From assembly GCA_021797855.1 (NCBI GenBank), contig JAJZYX010000001.1:124001-188000 (forward strand): DNA of 64,000 bases. The letters are read 5' to 3'. This DNA comes from Thermoplasmata archaeon (GTDB lineage: Archaea > Thermoplasmatota > Thermoplasmata > Thermoplasmatales > GCA-001856825). The notes under the pieces were generated by a model, which did not search any database, was not told the DNA's origin, and worked only from the letters and a program-made list of their open reading frames with translations. Below, one piece after another: positions 32,948 to 42,478 of this stretch (position 1 is the first letter of the stretch; every line of letters starts with the position of its first letter). The position numbers were made by a program, and so were the translations under genes.

Positions 32948-34318
32948 ATGATTGTCAGAAATAAGTTCTCGGGCGACCAATTTGTAGAGCTGAAAGATAC
33001 AACCTTGGAAGGCGCAAAGATTGTACTGGACAACGCAAAGAAAGCTTTCAGGAAGATGAGGGATCTCCCGTCGTTCGAAAGATATGAAGCACTGTTCAAG
33101 GTTTCAAATGAGCTGGAGAAGAGGAGGGAAGAGCTAGCTAAGATCATTTCCATAGAAGCCGGGAAGCCGATTAAATACTCAAGAGGAGAAGCCAGGCGGG
33201 CTTCTATTACCATGCTGTTCTCTGCAGAGGAATCCAAGAGAATTTATGGCGAAACGATACCTATGGACGTTGAATCAAGGGGAAAAAACAGGTTTGCCTA
33301 CTATAATAGGGTACCAATCGGTCCAGTGTTCTCTATTACACCATTCAACGATCCTCTGAACTTGGTTGCACATAAAGTCGGACCCGCGCTGGCCGCCGGT
33401 AACTCTATCATAAACAAACCAGCATCACTTACCCCCTACTCCGGATACATCCTGAATGAGATCGTCAACAATTCGGGGCTCCCAGAGAATGCGATGCAGA
33501 CAGTCATTGGACCAGGAGGTGGAGAGGTGTCGAACTTCTTCCTTGCTTCAGATGAAATCAAGAAGGTCACTTTCACCGGTGGCGTGGAAGCTGCTGACAG
33601 GCTAATAAAGAGGGGGGGTATTAAGAAATATTCGATGGAGCTTGGGAGCAATTCTCCTGTTATAGTCTGGAAAGACGCTGATTTGGATCAGGCAAGCGAT
33701 GCCATCGTCGATGCGGCAATGGAATCTCAGGGGCAGAACTGCATTCATTCCCAGAGAATACTGATACACGAAGACGTATTCAGGCAGCTATCATCCATGT
33801 TAGTGGAAAGGGTGGCTAAACTCAAGGTTGGGGACCCGCTTGACGACTCAACGGATGTTGGCCCGATGATAGCCGAAGGAGAGGCAGTTAGGGTCGAGAA
33901 GGAAGTTAATAATGCAGTGTCTAATGGTGCGAAAGTCCTAATTGGAGGTAAAAGGGATGGAAAGTTCTACCTTCCCACGCTTATAACTGACGTGAAGCAC
34001 AACCTAGGACTCTGGCACAACGAGATATTTGGCCCTGTTTCTATACTTCAGCCCATTCATAATTTTGAAGAGGCGATCAGCATGGCAAATGATGTTCCAT
34101 ATGGGCTACAAGCTGGAATCTACACACACAACCTTGACCTTGCTATTAAGGCGACACAGGAGTTAGACTTCGGTGCAGTCCTGATTAATGATACTTCAGA
34201 TTTCAGGGTTGATGTAATGCCATTCGGAGGAATGAAGCTGAGTGGGCTGGGAAGAGAGGGAATAAGGTTCGCAATTGAAGAGATGACTGAAATCAAGCTC
34301 GCAATATTCAAAAAGTGA
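32948..34318 (+). CDS. Aldehyde dehydrogenase
   Basis: NAD(P)-dependent ALDH of 456 aa with general base E231 in MELGSNSP and nucleophile C265 in SQGQNCIHSQR; their spacing of 34 residues is standard. SITPFNDPLN and NEIFGPVS motifs are present. It is like the glyceraldehyde/lactaldehyde-type ALDHs of Thermoplasmatales and is shorter at the N-terminus than the other ALDHs here. In Thermoplasma such enzymes serve the non-phosphorylative Entner-Doudoroff pathway; assigning that here is an inference. It precedes an HpcH/HpaI aldolase by 100 nt. Confidence 0.88.
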   Translation: MIVRNKFSGDQFVELKDTTLEGAKIVLDNAKKAFRKMRDLPSFERYEALFKVSNELEKRREELAKIISIEAGKPIKYSRGEARRASITMLFSAEESKRIYGETIPMDVESRGKNRFAYYNRVPIGPVFSITPFNDPLNLVAHKVGPALAAGNSIINKPASLTPYSGYILNEIVNNSGLPENAMQTVIGPGGGEVSNFFLASDEIKKVTFTGGVEAADRLIKRGGIKKYSMELGSNSPVIVWKDADLDQASDAIVDAAMESQGQNCIHSQRILIHEDVFRQLSSMLVERVAKLKVGDPLDDSTDVGPMIAEGEAVRVEKEVNNAVSNGAKVLIGGKRDGKFYLPTLITDVKHNLGLWHNEIFGPVSILQPIHNFEEAISMANDVPYGLQAGIYTHNLDLAIKATQELDFGAVLINDTSDFRVDVMPFGGMKLSGLGREGIRFAIEEMTEIKLAIFKK

Positions 34319-34421
34319 GGCAGAGATAACTGCGTTGTCGTAGGCTTCTGGACGTGACTTAAAAGGTCATTAACTTGGCGGTAATTACAAAGATATTAGA
34401 CCTCGCTTTCTATTTATTATA

Positions 34422-35228
34422 ATGAAACACTACGACTTCTTGAAAAAACTCAAGGAATCCAGATTTCTCCTCGCACCATTAATCAGTATTACAGACCCGT
34501 CCATATCAGAAATGATTGCCTCGATTGGTCCCGACTTCCTCATTGCTGACATGGAACATTCTGCCATTGGAATAAATGACCTTCAGAATATTCAAATGGC
34601 GGCTAAACCTCTGGAGGTCGTAGCCAGGATAAGGGGACTGGAAAAGAATGAGATTAAAAAGGTACTGGACACCGGCGTTGCAGGAATAATCATACCCGGC
34701 ATCGAAACGGTTGAGGAAACGGCAGAGGCTGTAGGTTACTCAAAGGTTCCACCACTGGGGGTGAGAGGCGTCGGACCTGGCAGGGCATCAGGATACGGCT
34801 ACGCCTTTTCCAATTATGTAAAAGAAGCGAATAAACAGGTAGTGATAATTCAAATTGAAACCAAGAAGGCACTAGACAACCTTTCCGAAATCCTTTCCGT
34901 CCCAGGTATAGATGGATGTTTCATAGGGCCAGTAGACCTGACGACTGCACTCGGCACTGACTTCTCATGGACCAACCAATTATTCCTCTCAGCTGTCGAC
35001 AAAATTCTGACCGAATCGCGAGCGAGGGGTCTGGTGACAGGTATTTATTTCCCCCTAGCAAACGGAAACCCAGAGCCAATCATCGCCCGCGGATTCAACT
35101 TCATAATGTACGGGACTGATAGGGAGGCGATTCAGCTGGAGTACAGGAACTCCCTCGACAGTTTTAGGAGCAAGTCTAATGCCCTGACTCTAGGAACAGA
35201 CTTAATGCGTCAAGTCCGCGGTCGATAG
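34422..35228 (+). CDS. HpcH/HpaI-family aldolase (2-oxo-3-deoxy acid aldolase-like)
   Basis: A 268-aa metal-dependent class II aldolase of the citrate lyase/HpcH family. LIADMEHSAIGINDLQN (with the conserved D-x-E-H), VVARIRG, IIPGIETVEE, IQIETKKALDN (metal Glu) and GCFIGPVDLTTALG (metal Asp) are all present. Such enzymes cleave 2-oxo-3-deoxy acids to pyruvate and an aldehyde, and the ALDH just upstream could oxidise that aldehyde. The last 53 nt overlap the aminotransferase gene on the opposite strand. Confidence 0.87.
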   Translation: MKHYDFLKKLKESRFLLAPLISITDPSISEMIASIGPDFLIADMEHSAIGINDLQNIQMAAKPLEVVARIRGLEKNEIKKVLDTGVAGIIIPGIETVEETAEAVGYSKVPPLGVRGVGPGRASGYGYAFSNYVKEANKQVVIIQIETKKALDNLSEILSVPGIDGCFIGPVDLTTALGTDFSWTNQLFLSAVDKILTESRARGLVTGIYFPLANGNPEPIIARGFNFIMYGTDREAIQLEYRNSLDSFRSKSNALTLGTDLMRQVRGR

Positions 35229-36315
35229 ATTCTAGCGATCCTGAGAATGATATGCGAATATGCCCTTCACCTGCCGTACCAAATGCTGTGCCGGGCAGAA
35301 CAGCCACATGATGTTTCTCAAGAAGCTCTCTGGCTAAATCCTCCGATTTAATTTTGAGTCCATAATTGGGAAATGCATAGAAAGCCCCCTCTATGGGGTA
35401 CGTCTTTACCCCCCTTATCCTTGCAAGCTTGCCTTCCACGTGCTCTTTCTTCTTCCTGAAGTCCTCCCTGAATTCATTGATGAAGGTATCTCCATTTCTA
35501 AGCGCGAAAGCAGAAGCTCTTTGGATAAACGGCGGAGAACAAGTATAAGTGTGTTCTATCACCCTAGCCATCCTTGACACGATTTCCTCGCTGCCCACTG
35601 TATAACCGGCCCTCCAGCCGGTCATGGAATAACTTTTCGAGAGAGAGAATATCGTTGTCACTAGATCCGGATGCCCTTCTATAGATCCTACGGAAAAGTG
35701 TTCCTTCCCATAGACAATGTCTTCGTACGCCTCATCACTTATTATCCTAATCCCCTTTGATCTACACGCCTCGTAGAGTTCTTCTAAATCTTTCCTGTCG
35801 ATGACCCTTCCGGTTGGGTTGCCAGGAGTGTTGATCATAACAGCCGCCGTCTTATCGTCCAAAAGGGAGATGACTTTGGATACGTCAAAAGAGAGGTCAT
35901 CATTTAAAGCATATTTAATCGGCGTTAAGCCCGCAAGGAGGGCGGGCTCAGTGTAGAAATACCCTGGATTTGGGAGTAGAATTTTTGGTCTATTTCCAGC
36001 CATGGCCATCATTATCGCGTAAACGCTCTGTTTGGCCGTAATGAAGATGGTATTCCTAATTGATGCATCGATCTTATTTTTCCTTCTCACCTTTTCTACT
36101 ATAGCTTCTCTCACTTCCTGTATTCCGTAGGAGGAGGTGTAATGCGTCTCACCCTCTACCATGCTCCTGTAAGCTACTTCGATTATTTCCTTCGGAGTAT
36201 TGTACAACGGTTCACCGATTGCCAGGGATGTTACCTTTTCACCCCTTGCCAACTTCTGTAGTACCAGGTTTACAACTTCAAGTGATGGTGAACCTTCCAA
36301 TTCACTTATGAACAT
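35176..36315 (-). CDS. PLP-dependent aminotransferase, class I/II
   Basis: A 379-aa fold-type I aminotransferase of the AspC/AlaT family. NTPGNPTG (162-169), ISDEAY with D194 and Y197, the PLP lysine K227 in SLSKSYSMTGWR, and the substrate arginine near the C-terminus (HIRISF) are visible. A leaderless start at ATG 36315 is backed by a TATA box. It overlaps the aldolase gene tail to tail by 53 nt. The amino acid specificity cannot be read from sequence. Confidence 0.9.
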   Translation of the reverse strand: MFISELEGSPSLEVVNLVLQKLARGEKVTSLAIGEPLYNTPKEIIEVAYRSMVEGETHYTSSYGIQEVREAIVEKVRRKNKIDASIRNTIFITAKQSVYAIMMAMAGNRPKILLPNPGYFYTEPALLAGLTPIKYALNDDLSFDVSKVISLLDDKTAAVMINTPGNPTGRVIDRKDLEELYEACRSKGIRIISDEAYEDIVYGKEHFSVGSIEGHPDLVTTIFSLSKSYSMTGWRAGYTVGSEEIVSRMARVIEHTYTCSPPFIQRASAFALRNGDTFINEFREDFRKKKEHVEGKLARIRGVKTYPIEGAFYAFPNYGLKIKSEDLARELLEKHHVAVLPGTAFGTAGEGHIRISFSGSLESIDRGLDALSLFLESGH

Positions 36316-36333
36316 ATGAACAAATTCAGAGCA

Positions 36334-36343
36334 GATATAAAAG
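36334..36343 (-). promoter_or_regulatory. TATA box of the aminotransferase at 35-36 kb
   Basis: On the minus strand CTTTTATATC is centred about 24 nt before ATG 36315. Confidence 0.5.
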
Positions 36344-36457
36344 GAATGTTCTGAGTTTCCCTGTGTCTAAGTTCTTTTGGGATATTGTTCTTTATTTTGG
36401 TAAACCTAACGGCTATGGATACGAAAAATTCTTAATGTGAATAGATGTTTCATTCCC

Positions 36458-36823
36458 ATGGTAGAATTAAAGAAACTAGCCTGGAACGATGTAAAGCTTG
36501 AAGAACTCTCTGAAGGGCTCTCCAGGAAGCTCATCTACGGCGACAAGGTAATGGCAGCAGAGGTGAGACTCAAGAAGGGTGTGGTTGTGCCGGAGCATCA
36601 CCACGAAAGTGAGCAGCTTACATGGATAGTGAAGGGAGAGTTGCTTTTTGAGATTGACGGAAAAAAAATATCGGTAAAAGAGGGTGAGGTGTTAGTGATA
36701 CCTTCTAATAAGCCCCACAAGGCTACTGCCGTCAAGGACACCATTGACATGGACCTATTCAGCCCTATCAGGGTTGATTGGCTGACAGGGAATGATCAGT
36801 ACCTAAGGGGGAAGAAATCCTAA
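36458..36823 (+). CDS. Cupin-domain protein
   Basis: A 121-aa single-domain cupin. Motif 1 is PEHHHESEQLTWIVKGELLFEI-like (H-H-H-x3-Q form, metal-site histidines) and motif 2 is the GEVLVIPSNKPHKATA stretch with a further His. Small cupins of this kind bind a metal and act as isomerases, oxygenases or sensors; no substrate is suggested. The start is ATG 36458; an in-frame ATG at 36437 is a weaker alternative. It overlaps the OsmC gene tail to tail by 4 nt. Confidence 0.82.
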   Translation: MVELKKLAWNDVKLEELSEGLSRKLIYGDKVMAAEVRLKKGVVVPEHHHESEQLTWIVKGELLFEIDGKKISVKEGEVLVIPSNKPHKATAVKDTIDMDLFSPIRVDWLTGNDQYLRGKKS

Positions 36824-37302
36824 ACCTGCGTTACCTCTGTCTTTACACCATGTGAAACTATGTAGAACGCAGGACACCTGCTGGAGTCCTTTATCACATC
36901 TCTAATGTCCCTGTCAGCTTCCACTTCTATTTTTAGCTCTTTCGCTAGCGGAAAGTCACTTGGGTGCAGCATTGGCCCTACATCGTAGAAGAGGTGTCCC
37001 TTCAGCTTCAACTTTTTCAGCTTTACACCTTTTAGCGATGCCGTAAGCACTATAGTGGATGCATAGCAAGACAGAACACCAAGCATGAGGTAGTTAAGGG
37101 GACTAGCGTACACTCCCCTTCCACCTAGTACTGAAGGTTCATCTACTCCCATCGTGAAAGTTGCCATATTGGATGACAGAGTGGCAGTGAACATCGGACT
37201 ACCGTCAAAATGGAATTCTCCTTCTATATGCTTTTCGAGGGGGAAATGTCCTCCATCCGCTTCCACTTTTTTCTGTGTTTCCCTCACTATGCTTAGGTCC
37301 AA
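36820..37302 (-). CDS. OsmC/Ohr-family protein
   Basis: A 160-aa protein with the OsmC fold: GRGVYASPLNYLMLGVLSCYASTIVL contains the conserved helix and the peroxidatic-type Cys (LSCYAS), and a second part DSSRCPAFYIVSHGVKTEV carries the second Cys position (SRCPA). OsmC proteins detoxify organic hydroperoxides through this Cys pair. The start is TTG 37302. It is a single-gene unit. Confidence 0.83.
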   Translation of the reverse strand: MDLSIVRETQKKVEADGGHFPLEKHIEGEFHFDGSPMFTATLSSNMATFTMGVDEPSVLGGRGVYASPLNYLMLGVLSCYASTIVLTASLKGVKLKKLKLKGHLFYDVGPMLHPSDFPLAKELKIEVEADRDIRDVIKDSSRCPAFYIVSHGVKTEVTQV

Positions 37303-37393
37303 ATTATTGAAAATTTCTGGCGTAAGGCCTCACCTATTATAGACTATCCTTCGATATATAAAGTTTGGTTTGAAACTTCAAAAAGCTATCGTC

Positions 37394-38605
37394 TTAGGGT
37401 TGCTTTTTGTTCTCTCTTAAGAACCTTCCTAGCCGCTTCATTCCCTCTTCCACAATCTCGTCAGAGGTTGCATACGATATCCTGATATGATTCCTTCCAG
37501 ATTCTCCAAAGAGATGACCTGGCATAACTCCTACCTTGTATTCCCTGAGAACCCCGGAAGATACCTCTTTACCAGTCATGCCCGAACGGGAAACGTCTAT
37601 CCATCCGTAGAATGCCCCTTCTGGAGGTTCTATGCTCATTACGTCATGGAATTCATTAACGTACTTAAGGACCAAAGACCTTCTTCTTGTCCAGGTTTCA
37701 ACCATTTTCCTAACATATTCCTTGGACCTTTGATTAGTCAAAGCTTCTATGGCCGCATGTTGAGCTACGCTTCCGGGGCATACGACAGTATATCCTAGCA
37801 GAGACCTCATCTTTTCTGCAAGCTCCCTATTGGACGCTGCAAAGCCGATTCTCCAACCCATCATTGCGTATCCTTTGGAGAGGCCGTTAACCGTCACAGT
37901 CCTTTCCCTCATGCCAGAAAGCGATGCCATACTTATGTGTCTGTTATTGCCATAAAGTATCTTCTCGTAAATTTCATCAGAAATTATTGTAAGATTATTT
38001 CTCTCTGCGACTCCCGCAATCCCTTCTAATTCTTCCCTTGAAAGAACATGACCTGTGGGATTGGAGGGCGAGTTCACTATCATAACCTTAGTGCGCTTAG
38101 TTACCATTTTCTCGATATCTTCAGGTGCCAGTCTGAACCCTTCATCCTTTCTTTGTGGAACTCTGACCGCCCTCGCACCGGCAAGTCCGGTAAGGATCGG
38201 GTAATGGAACCACGCTGGATCTGGAATCAGGATTTCGTCGTCCCTGTCGGCCAGCGCGAACAGTAGTAGAAATATGGATGGAGAACTGCCCGGAGAAACT
38301 ACAATTTCATCCGGGTCATAGGATAAGTTATTGTCCTCCCGAAGTTTTTTAGAAATAGCTTCTCGCAGTGGAAGTATTCCATTGGAGGCAGTGTAATGGG
38401 TGAAGTTTGAGTCCATTGCTCTCCGGGCGGCAAGGTTTACAAAATCTGCAGTTGGAAAATCAGGTTCACCCGCCGTCAGTGGAATCACATCTTTTGGAAG
38501 CCCCAGTGCAAGCTTGAATACTTCATCGTCTATGTTCACCGCACGTTCGGAGAGGGAGATTCCAGGTTTCCGGGAGATTTTAGGATTTTCAACCGTTTTT
38601 TCCAT
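37394..38605 (-). CDS. PLP-dependent aminotransferase, class I/II
   Basis: A 403-aa aminotransferase. SPSNPTG (179-185), ISDEIY with D210 and Y213, and PLP lysine K244 in NGLSKGYAMMGWR are seen. It has the N-terminal AGEPDFPT motif of aspartate/tyrosine-type enzymes of archaea. ATG 38605 is chosen over ATG 38635 because the TATA element (minus-strand TATTTATTAT centred at 38645) predicts a transcript start near 38619, and GGTGG precedes it. It is distinct from the aminotransferase 1.1 kb away. Confidence 0.88.
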   Translation of the reverse strand: MEKTVENPKISRKPGISLSERAVNIDDEVFKLALGLPKDVIPLTAGEPDFPTADFVNLAARRAMDSNFTHYTASNGILPLREAISKKLREDNNLSYDPDEIVVSPGSSPSIFLLLFALADRDDEILIPDPAWFHYPILTGLAGARAVRVPQRKDEGFRLAPEDIEKMVTKRTKVMIVNSPSNPTGHVLSREELEGIAGVAERNNLTIISDEIYEKILYGNNRHISMASLSGMRERTVTVNGLSKGYAMMGWRIGFAASNRELAEKMRSLLGYTVVCPGSVAQHAAIEALTNQRSKEYVRKMVETWTRRRSLVLKYVNEFHDVMSIEPPEGAFYGWIDVSRSGMTGKEVSSGVLREYKVGVMPGHLFGESGRNHIRISYATSDEIVEEGMKRLGRFLRENKKQP

Positions 38606-38640
38606 TTGAACCACCGGCCTACGCACAAACATCAAATTCT

Positions 38641-38959
38641 ATAATAAATATCCATGCAACTCCTGACGGACAAAGTTGCTAGGAGAGTGCCATTTGATGA
38701 CCTCCAAGACTGCCAAAATAGCCTAAATGTAGCATGTATTGGCCCAAACTAAAAAAAGGAAAAAGGATTGTTATAATTGGGAATTCCATTTCATTGTTTT
38801 CTATAAAGAGGATTAAGGTTCATCATGATTAAATTTCATTGCTAGTCTGAAATTTCGTAAATAACCTACTAATGCAGATGCATCGAAAGGCATTAAAGCA
38901 TGCAGTAAGGTTGATTGTTAAAAATTTAGTCAATCGATTCTTCGTCTTGAATAATTTTA
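38641..38959. other. Non-coding spacer of about 320 nt
   Basis: This AT-rich stretch lies between the aminotransferase promoter (TATA at 38641-38650, minus strand) and the end of the homoserine dehydrogenase gene. I see no open reading frame with a plausible start, tRNA or strong hairpin. A weak GATTG/CAATC pair and T-rich minus-strand runs at 38915-38960 may end the hom transcript. Confidence 0.5.
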
Positions 38960-39922
38960 TTATTTCGCCCCTTTCGTTATTGTAACAAGGTCTGTCAAGA
39001 CCGCTTGGGCTGTTTGTACTTTTCCAGCGCCAGGTCCCGCGCTGAAAATTTTACCAAGAGTATCGGTATCAATCTCGATTGCATTCGTGACTCCGCTAAC
39101 CCCGGAGAGGATATCGTTTCTTTCTAGTTTGAGCGGTTTTACATAGATACTTTGCTCGTCGGCATAGGCAATAAGCTTTGTTTTCTCTTTTGCCTGTTCC
39201 GGCGTTACGTCTCTTATCCCTTTTATTTTGACGTCGCTGAATTCGTGCTTCCATCCAAGTATATGAGAAATGATCGTTACTTTTGCCGCCGCATCCAACC
39301 CGTCGACATCGTTTGTGGGATCAGCTTCGGCATATCCAAGTTCCTGTGCCTCCCTTAGGGCCGATGAGAAACTCTTCCCGTTCTCCATGGAGGTGAGAAT
39401 ATAGTTGGTGGTTCCGTTCATGATTCCCCGCACGCTCCTTACCTCAGCTCCTGGAACCAATTCTAGGAGGTTGTATGAAGGTGTCCCGGCCATTACAGTC
39501 CCCTTCATTAAAAATTTAACATGATTCTTGTTTGCAAGAGTGACTAATTCCTTATACTTGAGAGCAGGTGGGCCTTTGTTCGTAGTTATAACGTGCTTCC
39601 CTAGTTGGAGTGCTGTCTTGATATGAGAGTACGCAGGTTCTGCGGTCTTTAGGTCTAGCCAGGTGAACTCGCATACTATGTCTGCATCTGATTCTTTTAT
39701 AACTGAGAGAACATCCTCCTTCGGAAAAATCTTTCCTCCTTCAACTTCCTTTATAACGTCATTTCCAGGGTTCTTTATGTAACCATACTTCATGTCGACA
39801 ATCTCATTAATAGATACGTTGTTTAGACTGAGGACGTTCCTCTTCCTATATAATAATTCAAAGAAACCTTTCCCAACGGTACCAAATCCTATTACGAGAA
39901 CTTTCATTTGGCTAGAGGTCAT
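38960..39922 (-). CDS. hom: Homoserine dehydrogenase
   Basis: A 320-aa NAD(P)-dependent enzyme of the aspartate pathway, converting aspartate semialdehyde to homoserine. GFGTVGKGF at the N-terminus binds the cofactor; VITTNKGPPALKYKEL, GIMNGTTNYIL and the substrate-site AEADPTNDVDGLDAAAK are diagnostic. There is no ACT regulatory domain, as in short archaeal forms. Start ATG 39922 is at the position expected for a leaderless transcript from a TTTAATTAT box centred near 39947; ATG 39907 is an alternative. Confidence 0.94.
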   Translation of the reverse strand: MTSSQMKVLVIGFGTVGKGFFELLYRKRNVLSLNNVSINEIVDMKYGYIKNPGNDVIKEVEGGKIFPKEDVLSVIKESDADIVCEFTWLDLKTAEPAYSHIKTALQLGKHVITTNKGPPALKYKELVTLANKNHVKFLMKGTVMAGTPSYNLLELVPGAEVRSVRGIMNGTTNYILTSMENGKSFSSALREAQELGYAEADPTNDVDGLDAAAKVTIISHILGWKHEFSDVKIKGIRDVTPEQAKEKTKLIAYADEQSIYVKPLKLERNDILSGVSGVTNAIEIDTDTLGKIFSAGPGAGKVQTAQAVLTDLVTITKGAK

Positions 39923-40044
39923 GTGAAAATATCGGTTGCGGATAATTAAATGTTCTGGTAATCGGTTTCATTTCAATTATGAAAGGACTTCTGTTATGCC
40001 TATAAAATCACTCCATCACTTTAAGATTTCAGGCAACCTTGCAT

Positions 40045-40926
40045 TCATCCAAACTTCTCCAACCAGAATTTTGCTATTTCCTCTCTTGTTGCTATCCACA
40101 CCTTAGGCTTGTCTTTAACATACTTCAGAAACCTTTCCAGGGCATATATCCTGCCTGGTCTTCCGATTACCCTCACGTGGAATGCTGCTGACATCATTTT
40201 TGATCTGTTAGTTGATTCCCTGTACAACACGTCAAAGGAGTCCTTCAGGTACGTATAAAAATCCCTTCCGATTGAAAATCTGTTAATTGGATTCTGAAAG
40301 TGAAAATCATTGGCATCCGGAGTATACGGTACTATTAGCATTCCGGTGTTTTTTTCGAAGTAAGGTATATCGTCAGCGTACGAATCAGAATCGTAGATGA
40401 AATTCTTGAACTCCTTCAGGAGCCTCAAGGTATTTTGACTTGGTTCCCTGGCATAGAACCCAACGGGCTTTCTACCTGTCACTTCTTCTATTACCTGAAC
40501 TGATTTCCTGATCTCTTCCCTCTCCTCATCTGGATTCAGTTTGTAAAGCTCCGTCCATGAGTAGCCATGATCACAAATTTCATGAGACCCTTCAATTATG
40601 GCCTTAGCCGCTTCCCTATTTGATTGCAAAGCTCTGGCCGTTGCAAAGAAAGTTGCCCTGACCCTGTACTTCCTGAGGAGATCCAGTATCCTCCAAATAC
40701 CGACCCTCTGTCCATATTCATACACCGATTCCATTCCAACATCCCTCACTTTGATATCCACCGGACCAAATTCCCCAATACTCTCAATCATGCCGTCCGT
40801 TTCCACTGAATGCTCGCTTCCTTCCTCATAATTAAACACCAAGGAGAGAGCAAATCTCTGTCCTCCCGGCCAGGTGAATCGTGGAGGCTTGTAACCGTAC
40901 CCCACAAAATCCCTTTGACTGGTCAT
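40045..40926 (-). CDS. Polysaccharide deacetylase-family protein, PuuE (allantoinase)-like
   Basis: A 293-aa protein with the NodB-type fold. RDFVGYGYKPP then WPGGQRFALSLVFNYEEGSE at the N-terminus is the typical opening of the PuuE/allantoinase-like branch. ATFFATARAL, the EICDHGYSW motif with its His, and FYAREPSQNTLRLL follow. Some of this branch hydrolyse allantoin, others N-acetyl groups; no purine-degradation gene is present. ATG 40926 is preferred to 40944 because the family sequence begins there. Confidence 0.82.
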   Translation of the reverse strand: MTSQRDFVGYGYKPPRFTWPGGQRFALSLVFNYEEGSEHSVETDGMIESIGEFGPVDIKVRDVGMESVYEYGQRVGIWRILDLLRKYRVRATFFATARALQSNREAAKAIIEGSHEICDHGYSWTELYKLNPDEEREEIRKSVQVIEEVTGRKPVGFYAREPSQNTLRLLKEFKNFIYDSDSYADDIPYFEKNTGMLIVPYTPDANDFHFQNPINRFSIGRDFYTYLKDSFDVLYRESTNRSKMMSAAFHVRVIGRPGRIYALERFLKYVKDKPKVWIATREEIAKFWLEKFG

Positions 40927-41107
40927 ATGAATACAGATGAACACCTTTCAGAAAAAACTATCCCCAAAATTTACGAGGTAAGGAATAGTTTATTTCAGAG
41001 AAAGGATGTTACACGTTACGTCTCTAACTGTCTGTAATTACACTTCATTAATAAGCCCGTTTCAAGAGTCCGATACTCAGATTACATTCATCTGCAACTT
41101 CCAACTT

Positions 41108-42478
41108 TTACAATTTCTTAAGTTCCTGTATCAGCTTTGAGATCGACTCCTGGGCATCCCCATAAAGCATCTTCGTCTTTTCCATGTAGAAGAGGTCATT
41201 CTCTATGCCTGCAAATCCCTTTCCAGACCCTCTCTTCAGCACAATTACATTCTTTGACTTATCAACATCAAGGATTGGCATTCCATAGAGGGGCGTCCCC
41301 TGAATTCTGGCTGCTGGATTGACAACGTCATTAGCTCCAATTACCAGCGATACATCCACATCCTGAAATGCTCTGTTTGCTTCCTCCCTGTCCATAAGTA
41401 AGTCGTATGGCACTCCTGCCTCAGCAAGCAGTACATTCATATGACCCGGCATTCTCCCTGCTACAGGATGTATCGCGAAGAACACCTTAATCCCCTTGGA
41501 AATCAGCATATCGGTCAGGTCCCTGACCTTGAACTGCGCTTGAGCAGAAGCCATGCCGAAACCTGGGACAATCGCTACTGTGGATGAGTATGCAAGCATA
41601 ATGGCTACGTCTTCACTACTTATTGGTTTAAGATTGCCAGAAATTGCCCTATTTTCTTCCTGCGGTTTTCCAAATCCACCAGCGAGGATGGCACCCACAG
41701 ATCTGTTCATGGCAGAAGCCATTGCAACTGTCAGGATTGTCCCAGCTGCACCTACAAGTATACCTGCGACAACCATAGCGTAATTGGAAATTGCAAAGCC
41801 TTCCAGGCCAACTGCGATTCCTGTCATTGCATTATATAGTGAGATTAGGACCGGCATATCTGCCCCACCAATCGGCAGGGCCATGAGGAAACCATAGGCA
41901 ATGGTCAGAGCGAAGAAAGGAATGAGAGATGATCGGTATGATACTATTGCACTGCTGTGCACCAAGAAGAGGACACCAAAGAGGATACCAACTGCCATAA
42001 CTACTATATTCAATACCTGCTGCAAAAAGAAAGTGATTGGTTTCTGCCTCATCCAGCCTTGTAGTTTGAGGAAAGCGATAGTGCTGCCTGCTATGGAAAC
42101 GTTACCTATTATCGCTCCAACCAAGGCGACAATTATATTGAAGGATGAGTTCCCAACCTTTATGAGCTCAATCGCAGCTATTGTGGATGCTGCACCAGCG
42201 CCCATGCCGTTGTAAATTGCTACCATTTGAGGCATATCCACTATTGCGACTTTCCTCGCTGCAACGTACCCTATGACAGCCCCGATAAGTATAGCTGGGA
42301 AAATAAGGATCAAATTTGATATGCCAGGGACGAAGAATGTTGCACCTATGGAAAAGGCCATCGCTATGCCTGCCCAGAGAATTCCGCTTCTGGCAGTTGC
42401 AGGATTGCCCATTCTGATGAGACCAAAAACAAACGCAGCGATTGTCAGCACATATATGGGCTGCGTGATGTCAATCAC
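41108..42478 (-). CDS. pntB: NAD(P) transhydrogenase subunit beta PntB
   Basis: A 456-aa protein with about nine transmembrane helices in the first 260 residues and a NADP-binding domain III. GGADMPVLISLYNAMTG is the proton-channel helix motif, VPGFGMASAQAQFKVRDL begins domain III, and HPVAGRMPGHMNVLLAEAGVPYD and IGANDVVNPAA are signature NADP-binding loops. The enzyme couples hydride transfer between NADH and NADP to the proton gradient. The GTG start overlaps the preceding gene by 4 nt. Confidence 0.95.
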   Translation of the reverse strand: MIDITQPIYVLTIAAFVFGLIRMGNPATARSGILWAGIAMAFSIGATFFVPGISNLILIFPAILIGAVIGYVAARKVAIVDMPQMVAIYNGMGAGAASTIAAIELIKVGNSSFNIIVALVGAIIGNVSIAGSTIAFLKLQGWMRQKPITFFLQQVLNIVVMAVGILFGVLFLVHSSAIVSYRSSLIPFFALTIAYGFLMALPIGGADMPVLISLYNAMTGIAVGLEGFAISNYAMVVAGILVGAAGTILTVAMASAMNRSVGAILAGGFGKPQEENRAISGNLKPISSEDVAIMLAYSSTVAIVPGFGMASAQAQFKVRDLTDMLISKGIKVFFAIHPVAGRMPGHMNVLLAEAGVPYDLLMDREEANRAFQDVDVSLVIGANDVVNPAARIQGTPLYGMPILDVDKSKNVIVLKRGSGKGFAGIENDLFYMEKTKMLYGDAQESISKLIQELKKL

